64,000 nucleotides of DNA, taken from NCBI RefSeq assembly GCF_000153825.1, contig NZ_DS022299.1, forward strand, positions 1,080,869 through 1,144,868, given 5' to 3'. Under the pieces are notes generated by a model. It saw only the letters and a list, made by a program, of their open reading frames with translations, made no database searches and had not been told where the DNA came from. The stretch's first letter is position 1, and each line of letters starts with the position of its first letter. The DNA comes from Synechococcus sp. RS9916. GTDB taxonomy: Bacteria > Cyanobacteriota > Cyanobacteriia > PCC-6307 > Cyanobiaceae. A program made the translations under genes and the position numbers. Below, piece by piece: positions 63,713 to 64,000 of this stretch.

Positions 63713-64000
63713 ATCCGAAGCACAGCGAAACCCCATATGGCAGGTGGCAGTATCCGTCGTCTGCCCCATCAGTGCAGCCGGACGGAACCGGTGGCAGTAG
63801 TTTTCCGCGCAGAGAAATGACCCGCCCTTGATGATCCGTCGTTCCTGCTCACCTTTGGGAACTGGGAACAACGTCGATGTCCATTCCCAGACGTTCCCAC
63901 ACATGTCGACCAATCCATAGCCATTGGCAGGAAAGCTGCCGACAGGCGACGTCCAAAACCAACCATCAGTCTGCTCATTACGCCAAGGAAACGGCCCTTG
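63704..64000 (-). CDS. Formylglycine-generating enzyme (SUMF1-like), C-terminal part
   Basis: Only the last about 98 codons are inside the window; the gene continues beyond the right edge. The visible part has the family block GYGLVDMCGNVWEWTS, then RRIIKGGSFLCAENYCHRFR with both Cys of the active site, and CHMGFRCA near the end. This enzyme oxidises the sulfatase Cys to formylglycine. It is on the same strand as the exported arylsulfatase, 536 bases upstream of it. Activation of both sulfatases is likely. Confidence 0.85.
   Translation of the reverse strand, partial: QGPFPWRNEQTDGWFWTSPVGSFPANGYGLVDMCGNVWEWTSTLFPVPKGEQERRIIKGGSFLCAENYCHRFRPAALMGQTTDTATCHMGFRCASDSV

Overview
The window looks like a marine picocyanobacterium (Synechococcus/Cyanobium lineage, possibly a chitin-using Prochlorococcus relative). 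The evidence is two prochlorosin precursors with near-canonical ProcA leaders, several small families typical of picocyanobacteria (DUF1651-, DUF3764-, DUF4278- and DUF3122-like), a cyanobacterial-type LexA with its own operator, a GH18 chitinase, and dense core genes (argF, ftsH, ribD, flotillin/NfeD). These calls come from reading the sequence and recalling families; no database search was run.

Positions 1 to about 17,840 form a genomic island left of a tRNA-Ala(GGC). It is poorer in genes and lower in G+C. It holds a lone phage-type large terminase with small unknown genes, a run of precursor-peptide cassettes (one GG-leader peptide and two prochlorosins), ribbon-helix-helix proteins, several small secreted proteins, an origin-like module (AT-rich direct repeats plus five G/C quasi-palindromes) in front of a winged-helix gene, a zinc-repeat protein with a possible GIY-YIG end, two decayed GG-leader genes and an inverse-autotransporter-like barrel. 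A decayed copy of the tRNA-Ala 3' half and its downstream flank sits at about 14.0-14.1 kb, in the same orientation as the intact tRNA. The pattern suggests repeated insertion at this tRNA by satellite or tycheposon-like elements. No integrase is visible in the window.

Positions 17.9 to about 33 kb are core-like chromosome. On the minus strand are lexA, an alpha/beta hydrolase, argF and a four-gene overlapping operon: cupin, cyclic-nucleotide-binding domain fused to a haem-oxygenase-like diiron enzyme, SAM methyltransferase, and TauD-like 2-oxoglutarate dioxygenase. ftsH follows. Then come a membrane protein and a K+-channel-like gene (plus strand), and two flotillin-like genes, nfeD and ribD (minus strand).

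Positions 33 to 48 kb carry large envelope and exported proteins. There are two giant autotransporters with nearly identical barrels but different passengers, the first preceded by a Fur-box-like site. Next come a GH116 glycosidase and a multidomain GH18 chitinase with two CBM2-like modules.

Positions 48 to 64 kb hold an MFS exporter, small picocyanobacterial proteins, a Ser/Arg- and TRQ-repeat secreted protein, a sulfotransferase, an AraC regulator, an outer-membrane protein, and a sulfate-ester module: two large arylsulfatases, a BASS-type transporter, small membrane proteins, and the end of a formylglycine-generating enzyme running off the right edge.
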